A stretch of 64,000 bases of DNA from an uncultured Clostridia bacterium. Lineage in GTDB: Bacteria > Bacillota > Clostridia > Christensenellales > Aristaeellaceae. Below are positions 33,516-41,434 of this stretch, piece by piece (position 1 is the first letter of the stretch; each line of letters opens with the position of its first letter). The position numbers were made by a program, and so were the translations under genes. The notes under the pieces were generated by a model that made no database searches, was not told the DNA's origin, and worked only from the letters and a program-made list of their open reading frames with translations. Location: the NCBI GenBank assembly GCA_947565865.1, contig CANOHT010000001.1, positions 124,001 through 188,000 of the forward strand. Reading direction: 5' to 3'.

Positions 33516-34305
33516 GCGCACGGGCCTCCTGTTTGCAGCCCTGCTGCTCGCGATCGCCCTGCCTGCCCTGGCGGAGATCGCCACGCCCACCGACCTGGAA
33601 ACACCGCCGCCCATGGTCACGCCCGATCCCGAGCCTACCGCCGCGCCCCCCACGGATACGCCCCCAACAGATGTCCCCGCCACAGTTGTTCCCCCAACGG
33701 ATACGCCCCTGCCTGAAGGCGACGGGGCTCCCCCCTGGGGCGGCGGCCGCCCTTCCTTTGGAGGCCGGCCCTCCGGCGGCAGACCCTCTGGCGGCAAGCC
33801 CGGCGGCGCTTCCTCCGGGGAGGATGCGGGCTTCCAGGTAACGCCCGGCCAGGCCCTGACCAAGACCCATGCCTCCGGCGATGGCGATATGACGGCCTAC
33901 GGCGCGCTTCCCCTCGCCTTGGACGGCGAGTCCATGACTTTGCTGACCCTGGGCGGGCAAACGGTGGACGTCAGCTGCGACGCGGCCTTCACGGCGGCTG
34001 TGGAAACCGCCGCGCTGACCCTCGCCGCCGACGCCTGCACGGAATGGCGGGTGACCTTGGCTGCCTTGGATACGCTGCGCATCAGCGGTATTGAGCGCGT
34101 CATTCTGCAATGCGCCGCATGGTCCGCTGAACTGGACACGTCCCTGACCCTTACCGGCAGCGCTTACGCCCGGCTCCGGGCCCAGGGATACGTCGCCGCC
34201 GATTTCCTGCTGCGGGTCACGGCGGAAGGCATCGCCGTTGACGCGGCGGACGAGACCTATCGTCTCCATCAGGGCCGCCTGGAAAGCGAGGCAGACCGCC
34301 CATGA
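33472..34305 (+). CDS. Secreted Pro/Gly-rich protein of unknown function
   Basis: A 277-residue exported protein. Two starts are possible: the ATG at 33472, with GGAGG 9 nt upstream, or the ATG at 33508 that overlaps the preceding stop and gives a cleaner signal peptide (MLKRTGLLFAALLLAIALPALA). After the signal come a Pro/Thr-rich stretch (TPPPMVTPDPEPTAAPPTD), then a Gly/Arg-rich stretch (GGRPSFGGRPSGGRPSGGK), then about 150 residues of ordinary beta-rich sequence with an Ala/Thr bias. No family recognised. It could span the wall or act as a spacer between the exporter adaptors. It overlaps the next gene by four bases. Confidence 0.75.
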   Translation: MLLRPPSKPVSPMLKRTGLLFAALLLAIALPALAEIATPTDLETPPPMVTPDPEPTAAPPTDTPPTDVPATVVPPTDTPLPEGDGAPPWGGGRPSFGGRPSGGRPSGGKPGGASSGEDAGFQVTPGQALTKTHASGDGDMTAYGALPLALDGESMTLLTLGGQTVDVSCDAAFTAAVETAALTLAADACTEWRVTLAALDTLRISGIERVILQCAAWSAELDTSLTLTGSAYARLRAQGYVAADFLLRVTAEGIAVDAADETYRLHQGRLESEADRP

Positions 34306-35294
34306 AAAAATTTTTTCTCTCCCTGGCGCTGATCCTGCTGTTCACCCCCGGCGCACTGGCAGATACCTGGGCCGGCAAGGTAGAGGCCGACGCCATCACC
34401 CTGATGGCGGCAGGCTCCACCGGCACGCTGACAGCCCTGGACATCCTGCCCGGGCAGCTTGTCGAAGCGGATGACACCCTGGGAAGCATCGCCGTCACCC
34501 GGCGGTTCGCCCCTGTGAGCGGCGTTGTGGCGGCCGTCCATTTCCAGGAGGGCGACACGCTCAAGGACACGGTGTTGGAAATCGAGCCCATCAGCCCCTA
34601 CGTCATTTACTGTACCCTGACAGACGGGGTTTCCGCGGAAAACGCGGCCCTTCACTGCGGCGAGACGCTTTTCATCAAGTGCGCCGCCGACGGTTCCCAT
34701 CGCGCCTTCGGCCGGGTCACCAGCGTGGACGGAACCGACTACCAGGTAGAAGCCCTGGGAGGCGAGCTTTATATTGGCGAGACTGTTTCCCTTTTCCGTG
34801 ACCAGGATTTTGTGAAGAGCAGCCTTGTTGGACGGGGCACCGTGGTAGCCAGCGAAACCATCGCCGTCACGGACGAGGGCACGCTGCTGTCGCTGAACGT
34901 CGCCCGAGGCGACCATGTGGAGCGCGGGCAGCTGCTGTTCGCCACCGCCTCCTCCAAGACAACGGCGCTCAGCGCTCCCTGCGAAGGCATCGTTGTCGAG
35001 GTGCTGGCTCAAGCCGGCGATTCCGTGCAGGAGCAGCAGACCCTGGCGCGGATCGCCGCCGGCGTCACCCTGCGGGCTGATGTTTCCGCAGATGACCTGG
35101 ATCGCTTCCAGCCCGGCCAGCGCATCGCTTATCTTCGGGGCGACGATCCCCACGAGACGCCTCGTCAGGCCGTTGTCACGCAGCTCCTCATCGACACGGA
35201 AAGCGGCGGCGCTACCGTGGTTTGCCTGCCGGAGGAAGCGCTGCTGCCCGTCGGTTTGAGCGTCACCCTGACGGATGAGGGCATTGGGGATTGA
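34302..35294 (+). CDS. Secreted HlyD-like adaptor, third of three
   Basis: A 330-residue exported protein with a Sec signal peptide (cleavage near GALA-DT). It carries the same fold pieces as the gene ending at 33515: LMAAGSTGTLTALDILPGQLVEADD near residue 35, SGVVAAVHFQEGDTLKD near 70, and SAPCEGIVVEVLAQAGDSVQEQQ near 225, ending in a beta-barrel region. The two secreted adaptors share phrases such as VGRGTV, YLGETVSLFR-like text and VxRGDxLL, so they are probably paralogues. ATGA overlap with the upstream gene. It is the last gene of the six-gene exporter operon. Confidence 0.72.
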   Translation: MKKFFLSLALILLFTPGALADTWAGKVEADAITLMAAGSTGTLTALDILPGQLVEADDTLGSIAVTRRFAPVSGVVAAVHFQEGDTLKDTVLEIEPISPYVIYCTLTDGVSAENAALHCGETLFIKCAADGSHRAFGRVTSVDGTDYQVEALGGELYIGETVSLFRDQDFVKSSLVGRGTVVASETIAVTDEGTLLSLNVARGDHVERGQLLFATASSKTTALSAPCEGIVVEVLAQAGDSVQEQQTLARIAAGVTLRADVSADDLDRFQPGQRIAYLRGDDPHETPRQAVVTQLLIDTESGGATVVCLPEEALLPVGLSVTLTDEGIGD

Positions 35295-35329
35295 GCAAGG
35301 AATCAAAGCGCTGGACCATTGGAGGTCTC

Positions 35330-35475
35330 AGGAGCCTGCCGTCAGGTCTCGCTTGCTCCCTGACGGGAGTCAAAATCGCTTTGCGATGAGGAACGCTGGA
35401 GGCCTTGCTCCAACCCCTTGACCAAGGGGCATAAGCCCCCGGACTCCTGTATTCGCTTCGCGATCATGCTCGGTA
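35330..35475 (-). repeat. Third copy of the 141-bp structured unit
   Basis: Read on the minus strand it follows the unit at 6302-6442 in order: ATCGCG-AAGCGAA, ACAGGAGTCCG, a GGGGGC/GCCCC hairpin, AAGGGGTTGGAGCAAGGCC, CATCGC-AAA-GCGAT, and GTCAGG...CCTGAC. Sequences of the hairpin loops and some arms differ while pairing is kept. It lies between convergent genes ending at 35294 (plus) and 35532 (minus). Confidence 0.65.
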
Positions 35476-35480
35476 TAAAC

Positions 35481-35523
35481 AAAGTGCCTGTCGCGCGTCC
35501 CCAAACGCTGCGGCAGGCACTTT
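35481..35523. terminator. Bidirectional terminator between the exporter operon and helicase gene
   Basis: AAAGTGCCTG pairs perfectly with CAGGCACTTT around a 23-nt loop; it serves convergent transcripts. Confidence 0.75.
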
Positions 35524-35531
35524 CAGTATGT

Positions 35532-37904
35532 TCATCCATTCAAGCGCCCCTGCCAGAAGGCTTCCAGGGCCTGCTGCGCGTCTCCCTGCCAAAAGCGCCA
35601 GTGCGCCGGGCAGAGCCGCTCGTAGTCCGGCTGATGATAGCGGTCGTCCAGCAGCAGCGCCACGCCGCGGTCCGTCTCCGTGCGGATGACGCGGCCCACG
35701 GCCTGGGCCACCTTCTGCATCCCCGGGATCATGTAAGCGTACAGGAAGCCGTTGTCCAGCTTCTCCTGATAGTAAGCCCGCAGGGTCTCCTGGAACAGAT
35801 TCACCTGGGGCAGGCCCACACCCACAATGGCTACGCCATCCAGCGCCTCCCCCGGCAGGTCGATCCCCTCAGAAAATATGCCCCCCAGCACGCACAGGGA
35901 CAGCACTGCCTCCCCGCCTGCCACATAGGGCGCCAGGAACTGCCGCCGCTCCTCGTCGCTCATCCCCTGGCGCTGCACCTGACAGGGGAGCCCGATGGCC
36001 TCCGCCACCTGCCGCATGAAGGCAAAGCTTGGGAAGAACGCCATGTATCGCCCCGGTCTGGCTTCCGCCATATGCCGGATGGCCGCCGCGATGTCCGTCA
36101 CCGCCGCTGTCCGGTGCTGATACCGGGTATTGATCCGCTGCCGCAGGATCAGCAGATTTTCCCAGGGAAAGGGCGAGGGGACGGCGAAGCAGGCATCCTC
36201 GTCATCGCCCCCCAGAAGGCGCTTCATGGAGGGGAGCGGCTCCATGGTCGCCGAAAAGCACACCACCCCGGACAGCTTCCCCGTCGTCTGAGCCAGATAG
36301 GTTGCAACGTCCAGAGCGAAGGCCGTCACCGTCCGCTGCTTGCCTCCCTGCCAGATGTAAGCGTAGTCCGACAGCGCCCCCCGCAGCGCCCGCACAAAGC
36401 TCAGAAGCCCGGAGGTCACGTCCAGCAGCCGCTCCCCGCTCTCATCCCAGGGGAATCGCTCCATGGCCGCCGCCCCAAAGGCGTCCGCCAGCTCGCTTGC
36501 CGCCCGCTCCAGACTTTGGGGAATCGACGGCAACCGTCCCTCCCGGGCATCCTCCTCGGCGGGCAGATCATCAAGGGCCTTCAAGACCTCCGTCATGGCC
36601 TTGTACAGGGGATGCTTCCGCCCCGCGCTTTTCCCCACCACCGTCCGAAGCCGACGGATGCTCCCGCCGTCCACCGTTCCGGAGAGCATCTCCCGCACCC
36701 GATGGAGCAGGTTGTGGGCCTCGTCAATGAGCAGGGTCACGTTGGCGGTACGGTCGAATATGCGCTGGATGTGCACGGCAGGGTCCAGGGCGTAGTTGTA
36801 ATCGCATATCGTCAGATCAGCGACCTCCGCCAGGGACAGGCTGAACTCAAAGGGGCACAGATCATGCTTGTCCGCCATGGCGCGGATGGCCTCCGGCGAC
36901 CAGTCCTCCGCCGTCAGCATTTCCTCCAGCGCCGCGCTGTCCCGCAGGAAATGCCCCTTCGCTCTGGGGCACCAATCGGGATGGCAAACCGTCCGCCGGG
37001 GACACTGCTTGTCCTTGGCGTCCAGGGTCAGGGTCCACAAATGGAGCGGCTGGCGTCGCATCCGTGCCAGGGCCTCCAGCGCGCCCTGACGCTGGGTGGT
37101 GCGGGCCGTGAGATAATACACCTGTCCCGTATGGCCCTCCCCCAGGGCCTTCAGCGCTGGAAACAGCGACGCCGCCGATTTGCCCGTACCTGTGGGCATG
37201 GAGGCAAACAGCCGCCGCCTCAGCCTGATGGCGGTATAGACCTGAGCGGCCATTTCCCGCTGCCCGGACCGGTAAGCGCCAAAAGGAAAGGTCAGCGCCC
37301 GCAGGGAGGCGTCCCGCTCGCGCCGGTGCCGCCGGAGGAGCCGCAGGCGTCGCAGGTAGGGCGTCAGCAGTCCCGCGAAGGCATCCCGGCAGCTTTCCGC
37401 CGACCATTCCCGGTCGAATTTTGCCCGCACCTGGCCTGTCCGCGTCACATAACACACGCGGATCATTACCCGCTCCGCCCCCTGACAGCACAGCATATGC
37501 CCATAGCACACCGCCTGCATTTCATGGGCGGGGACGGGCGATTCAGGCGGCTCCTGGCCCTGCCACAGCTTGATCTCCTCCACCCAGGGCACGTCCCCCG
37601 GGCAGTAGGCGTCCATGCGCCCCGTCAGGCACAATACGGCCGCTTCGTCCTCCACGGGCACCTCCAGGCCCAAGGGAATCTCCGCCTGCCACCCCTCCCC
37701 CAGGTGTGACTGTCTGGCCTTATGGCCCAGCATTCCCTCCTGCATATCCCGGACAGAGCCACCGGGACGGATGTCCTCCCCGTGAAGGGTAAATTCCACC
37801 AGGGCCCGAACGGCCAGGCGGATTTTCTCCACGCCCGGGGCATCGCGCTCGGACGTGGCCTCTCCCATCCACATGGTGCGCGTTGACGCGCCTGCCTCCG
37901 CCAT
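35532..37904 (-). CDS. PD-(D/E)XK nuclease plus XPD/DinG-type iron-sulfur helicase
   Basis: A 790-residue DNA repair-type enzyme. Residues 1-190 look like a Cas4/RecB-type nuclease (GRMDAYCPGD followed by VEEIKLW, giving D...E-x-K). The superfamily-2 helicase has Walker A MPTGTGKS near residue 238, DEAH near 391, and C-terminal motifs ending in VGRVIRTETDRG. The four cysteines of an XPD-like [4Fe-4S] cluster are visible: C in QCPRR near 299, two more in TVCHPDWCPR, and LCPFEF near 349. The ATG follows AAAGGAGG. Such fusions are known in Clostridia; the substrate is probably damaged or branched DNA. It stands alone on its transcript. Confidence 0.85.
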   Translation of the reverse strand: MAEAGASTRTMWMGEATSERDAPGVEKIRLAVRALVEFTLHGEDIRPGGSVRDMQEGMLGHKARQSHLGEGWQAEIPLGLEVPVEDEAAVLCLTGRMDAYCPGDVPWVEEIKLWQGQEPPESPVPAHEMQAVCYGHMLCCQGAERVMIRVCYVTRTGQVRAKFDREWSAESCRDAFAGLLTPYLRRLRLLRRHRRERDASLRALTFPFGAYRSGQREMAAQVYTAIRLRRRLFASMPTGTGKSAASLFPALKALGEGHTGQVYYLTARTTQRQGALEALARMRRQPLHLWTLTLDAKDKQCPRRTVCHPDWCPRAKGHFLRDSAALEEMLTAEDWSPEAIRAMADKHDLCPFEFSLSLAEVADLTICDYNYALDPAVHIQRIFDRTANVTLLIDEAHNLLHRVREMLSGTVDGGSIRRLRTVVGKSAGRKHPLYKAMTEVLKALDDLPAEEDAREGRLPSIPQSLERAASELADAFGAAAMERFPWDESGERLLDVTSGLLSFVRALRGALSDYAYIWQGGKQRTVTAFALDVATYLAQTTGKLSGVVCFSATMEPLPSMKRLLGGDDEDACFAVPSPFPWENLLILRQRINTRYQHRTAAVTDIAAAIRHMAEARPGRYMAFFPSFAFMRQVAEAIGLPCQVQRQGMSDEERRQFLAPYVAGGEAVLSLCVLGGIFSEGIDLPGEALDGVAIVGVGLPQVNLFQETLRAYYQEKLDNGFLYAYMIPGMQKVAQAVGRVIRTETDRGVALLLDDRYHQPDYERLCPAHWRFWQGDAQQALEAFWQGRLNG

Positions 37905-38074
37905 CCCCGGAATCCTCCTTTCCCTGGATCATCAGACGTATACAAAAGCAGCGAAAGGCATCCTTCCCGATACCCTTCGCTGGAAAATGACCGCACCATG
38001 CTGCACCCTGACGATTTCACCCGCCACGGCAGCAGCACGACCTTCCCGGCTCCTTGCCGGAAAACGTGCTATAA

Positions 38075-38575
38075 TCAGAACAGATCGGACGCCTTTTCGA
38101 TGGCCTCCTGCTGCGCCTGGAGCAGCGCCTCAAACTTGGCGCGATATTCGCTGGCAGCGGTCTTGAGGGCAGCCACCTGGGCAGTCAGGCTTTCCTTCTC
38201 CTGGGAAAGGCTGCTCAGCTTGGCGTCGGCCTCCGCCTGGGCAGCGGCCAGGATCCCTTCGGCCTTGCGCTCCGCATCAGCGATGGTCTCGCTCTTCACC
38301 TTCTGCGCCATCTCCAGGATTTCCCTGAAATCGTCCGTGGGAACAGCGGCTGCGGGGGCCTGCACCGGCCGAATGACCTGGGTCGCTTCGGGCTGCGCGG
38401 GGCGGGCTGCCTTGGCCGCCTGCAGCTGCTGCTGAAGAGACTGGATCAGATCCAGCTGACGCACCATTTCGTCACCAATGGCATCCAGAAAATCATCAAC
38501 CTCCTGCTGGTCATAGCCACGAGGCTTGATTTTGAACTCCTTGGTATCAATCATGTCCACGGTAATCTGCTGCAT
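38075..38575 (-). CDS. divIVA: DivIVA-family cell-division/polarity protein
   Basis: A 166-residue DivIVA protein that senses curved membrane at poles and septa. The conserved N-terminal lipid-binding motif TVDMIDTKEFKIKPRGYDQQEVDDFLDAIGDE is at residues 6-38, followed by a coiled coil (about 38-60), a Pro/Ala linker (RPAQPEATQVIRPVQAPAAA) and a second coiled coil to the end. The start is set at the second of two ATGs (38575), 8 nt after GGAG. It follows ylmH by 42 nt, as in the Bacillota ylm cluster. Confidence 0.93.
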   Translation of the reverse strand: MQQITVDMIDTKEFKIKPRGYDQQEVDDFLDAIGDEMVRQLDLIQSLQQQLQAAKAARPAQPEATQVIRPVQAPAAAVPTDDFREILEMAQKVKSETIADAERKAEGILAAAQAEADAKLSSLSQEKESLTAQVAALKTAASEYRAKFEALLQAQQEAIEKASDLF

Positions 38576-38617
38576 GATCATGGCTCCTTTCCATATTCGT
38601 CCCGGCCGAAGCACGGG

Positions 38618-39370
38618 TCAAGATTTCGCAAATATCTCCAGGGCAACCGGCAGCCTGTCCTTGCGCGTGGGCGCGCCGACCGTCATCAGACGGACTCGGC
38701 CAAAGCCGCGCACGGATATTGTCTGTCCCGCCGTCAGCAGGCGATCCACCCGTTCCTCGGGCAGATGCTCCACCGACACGGCGCCTTGGCGGATGAGCTC
38801 CGCCGCCCGGGCCCTTGAAGTCTTCATGCCGCTGGCCAGCACACTGTCCAGCCTCAGCGACGCCACGGTATCCCGTAGCGTCATACCCTCCGGCGGACGG
38901 ATGGTCGGAGGCTTGTCCAAGACATCCACACGGATGGACGCGCTGCCCGCCTTCAGCCATTCCTGGGACAGCCTACAGGCCGCCTCCGGCAGAGTCAGCA
39001 GATACGCCTCCCCATCCTGGGCAATCAAATCTCCGAAGTAGGCTCGCTCGATGCCCAGAGCCATCAGGCTGCCCAGCAGGTCGCGGTGATCCACCCGGGC
39101 AAACCGCCCGTTCCAGCGAATGCGGAGCCACACTCCGGTGAACACAGGTTCCGTACCCGCTGGATGAAAACAAACCTGCACCCGCTCCGCCTCTGGCCAT
39201 CCCCCGTCAAAGCTGACGGTCACGCCAGCCTGCCGGGCCTCCCGAAGGGCGACGGCTCGTTCATCTCCCGCCAGGAAGCGCCCTGGAACAGGAGCGTCCA
39301 GCCGCTCAGCCCGCTGCGCCCACTGCCGAAGCCGCAGGATCAGCCGGCCCGCGTCATCATGCGCACCCAT
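38618..39370 (-). CDS. ylmH: YlmH, S4-domain RNA-binding protein
   Basis: A 250-residue protein of the YlmH family, which has been linked to ribosome rescue by binding stalled 50S-peptidyl-tRNA. The S4 RNA-binding domain lies at about residues 176-235 (LRLDSVLASGMKTSRARAAELIRQGAVSV). The middle (LMALGIERAYFGDLI) is also family-typical. It lies between yggT and divIVA. Stop and next start are close, consistent with one operon. Confidence 0.9.
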   Translation of the reverse strand: MGAHDDAGRLILRLRQWAQRAERLDAPVPGRFLAGDERAVALREARQAGVTVSFDGGWPEAERVQVCFHPAGTEPVFTGVWLRIRWNGRFARVDHRDLLGSLMALGIERAYFGDLIAQDGEAYLLTLPEAACRLSQEWLKAGSASIRVDVLDKPPTIRPPEGMTLRDTVASLRLDSVLASGMKTSRARAAELIRQGAVSVEHLPEERVDRLLTAGQTISVRGFGRVRLMTVGAPTRKDRLPVALEIFAKS

Positions 39371-39374
39371 GGCG

Positions 39375-39653
39375 TTACCACATCAGGGGGAAGAAGATCA
39401 TCGACAGCACCCGGCGCAAAAGGCCCAGCAGCAGCCAGGCCACCGCCACCGACCAGTCGATAATCTGCCACCGCACGGGCAGCTTGGCCATCAGAATGCG
39501 GCGGATGGGCCGCAGCACCGGCTCGACAATGGCGCGCAGCAATTCCGTCCATTGGTTGGCCGCGGGCCGAACCCAGGACAGGATGACATAAACCAGCAGG
39601 GCCAGCTCGTACAGGGACAAGGCCCAGGACAGCAGCGTATAAATCAGGCGCAT
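39375..39653 (-). CDS. YggT-family membrane protein
   Basis: A 92-residue two-helix protein of the YggT family. Helices at about residues 4-27 and 68-88 flank the typical LSWVRPAANQWTELLRAIVEPVLRPIRRI segment (W-x-x-P...PxLRPxR). Known members influence osmotic tolerance or division-site assembly; the gene is regularly placed between sepF and ylmH. Confidence 0.9.
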   Translation of the reverse strand: MRLIYTLLSWALSLYELALLVYVILSWVRPAANQWTELLRAIVEPVLRPIRRILMAKLPVRWQIIDWSVAVAWLLLGLLRRVLSMIFFPLMW

Positions 39654-39662
39654 CGCTTATCC

Positions 39663-40679
39663 TCAGCGGGCGTAGGCGGTCTGATAGCCGCCAAAGCCCT
39701 CGTCATATCGTTCGGTATAGCCGGAGCGGCCGCTGCCGCGCCGGTCACGGAAGCCGCTCACGCGCTGGCCTCCGCCATAGCCGTACCGCCCCTGGCTTTC
39801 AGCCATTTCCTGCTGAGGCCAGCGGGCGTTCACATCCTGATCGCTCATGCGGCGGATACCCTCGTCCGGCAGCACCATCACCGTCGCCGGAGACAGCAGG
39901 TAAATGTCCCTGGCGGAAATCCGGGTCAGAGTACAGGCCATGGTGAAGGCCGCGCCGAAGAGCAGATCCAGGCAGCGCTGGTTCTCCCGCTCATCGGTGA
40001 TCTGCTCGGTGGTGACAATGACGCTCTCGCCGTTGCGCATAAAATCGATGATCTTCATGCTGGAGGCCACGCTGGTCATCCGCACCACGCGCTCCACATG
40101 GCTGTACGCCCGGCCGTCAGGGCCGACAAAATTACCGGGCATGTAGCTGATGTTGTCCGGAGCCTGCTGGGCGCCGCCCTGATAGGCGGCGGTATAGCCG
40201 CTGTCATTGCCGCCCCAGGCGGTTTGCTGATAGGCCGTCTGCTGATAACCGCCCATGGGCTGCTGATTCATGCCCTGCTGGTAGGCCGTCTGCTGCCAGC
40301 CCTGGTAGCCGGTCTGCTGATAAGCCGTCTGTTGATAAGCGGTCTGCTGGTAATTCGTCTGCTGATAGCCAGGGTTCTGGTATTGCCAGACATTCGGCTC
40401 CCCCATGCCCTGGTAGCCGCTCGCGGGCTGCTGCCATTGGAGGGGATTCATCCCGGTAAAGCCCTGCTGCTGGCTGGCGAAGTCCGCCTGATCGGCCGCC
40501 GCATCCTGAACAGGCTGCTGACGCAGCGTCTCCCGGATGGTCTTGTGGCGGGATGTCTGCGGGCGATAGCCGCTGAAGCCGCCATTGGCCATGTTGGACT
40601 GGATATCATCCTGCCCCGCTGCGGCCGCCCGCTGCTTCATTTTATCCAGCAACGCCTGGGTCAAGTCTAAAAACGACAT
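39663..40679 (-). CDS. sepF: SepF with a long Gln/Tyr-rich linker
   Basis: Membrane-linked FtsZ partner of the divisome. The protein has 338 residues, roughly twice the usual 150-200. The N-terminal amphipathic membrane helix (MSFLDLTQALLDKMKQ) and the SepF domain (RVVRMTSVASSMKIIDFMRNGESVIVTTE to DIYLLSPATVMVLPD, about residues 190-275) are clear. Between them is a low-complexity linker of about 120 residues with repeated YQQT (YQQTAYQQTAYQQTGYQ), and a Gly/Arg/Tyr-rich tail follows the domain. Neighbours yggT, ylmH and divIVA support the call. Confidence 0.92.
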   Translation of the reverse strand: MSFLDLTQALLDKMKQRAAAAGQDDIQSNMANGGFSGYRPQTSRHKTIRETLRQQPVQDAAADQADFASQQQGFTGMNPLQWQQPASGYQGMGEPNVWQYQNPGYQQTNYQQTAYQQTAYQQTGYQGWQQTAYQQGMNQQPMGGYQQTAYQQTAWGGNDSGYTAAYQGGAQQAPDNISYMPGNFVGPDGRAYSHVERVVRMTSVASSMKIIDFMRNGESVIVTTEQITDERENQRCLDLLFGAAFTMACTLTRISARDIYLLSPATVMVLPDEGIRRMSDQDVNARWPQQEMAESQGRYGYGGGQRVSGFRDRRGSGRSGYTERYDEGFGGYQTAYAR

Positions 40680-40699
40680 GCCATTTCCCCCTATGCTTG

Positions 40700-41401
40700 T
40701 TACCGATAGCTTCGCTGGCCGAAGAGCGCGCTGCCCACCCGAACCATGGTAGCCCCATGACGCGCCGCCAGCCTATAATCACCCGACATGCCCATGGAGA
40801 GCTCCTCCATCTCGACGCCCTCCATCGCTTCCTCGCGGAGGCGGTCAAAGAGCTGACGCATACCGGCGAATAAACCTGACAGATATGCCTGATCGTCGCT
40901 TTGCGGCATGACAGCCATCAACCCGCGCACCCGCAGGCCGGGCATCCGCCGCGCCTCCTCCAGGAAGGAGCGAACCGCCTCCGGCGCCATACCGCCCTTC
41001 TGCGGCTCTCCGGCAGGACTGACCTGCACCAGCACATCCATCACCCGGCCATGGCGCTGGGCCTGCCGGTCAATTTCCGCGGCTAAAGACAGCCTGTCCA
41101 GAGAATGAATCAAGCATACATCCTCTATTATATATTTAACCTTGTTACTTTGCAACCTGCCAATGAGGTGAATCCGAAATTTTCTTTCCAGGGCGGCGCG
41201 TTTTTCCAGGATTTCCTGTACGCGGTTCTCGCCAACGGCACTTACGCCGCAGTTCAGCAGCGGCAAAATCATTTCCGGCGGATGCGTTTTGGTCACCGCG
41301 ATCAGCCTGGGCGGCGGATACCGCCCCTCGGACGCCTGAGCAAGCTCCGCCTGAACCTGCCGGACACGCTCGCCCAGCAGCTTCGGAAAATTCTCCTCCA
41401 T
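40700..41401 (-). CDS. YggS/YlmE-family PLP homeostasis protein
   Basis: A 233-residue pyridoxal-phosphate-binding barrel with no partner domain, thought to balance PLP levels. PLP lysine K38 stands in LIAVTKTHPPE. ENRVQEILEKRAAL, HLIGRLQSNKV (about residue 80), VNxSxxxK-like text (VQVSPAGEPQKGG near 125) and LSMGMSGDYRLAARHGATMVRVGSALFGQR at the end are family hallmarks. It precedes sepF in the ylm order. Confidence 0.95.
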   Translation of the reverse strand: MEENFPKLLGERVRQVQAELAQASEGRYPPPRLIAVTKTHPPEMILPLLNCGVSAVGENRVQEILEKRAALERKFRIHLIGRLQSNKVKYIIEDVCLIHSLDRLSLAAEIDRQAQRHGRVMDVLVQVSPAGEPQKGGMAPEAVRSFLEEARRMPGLRVRGLMAVMPQSDDQAYLSGLFAGMRQLFDRLREEAMEGVEMEELSMGMSGDYRLAARHGATMVRVGSALFGQRSYR

Positions 41402-41434
41402 GGCGCTTCCTTCCCTTCCGCTTTGTTTCCGCCG

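Noticed and set aside
38060..38080. TATAAT on the plus strand near 38068 as a promoter
   Set aside because: No -35 at the right spacing and no plus-strand gene downstream; it lies at the end of divIVA.
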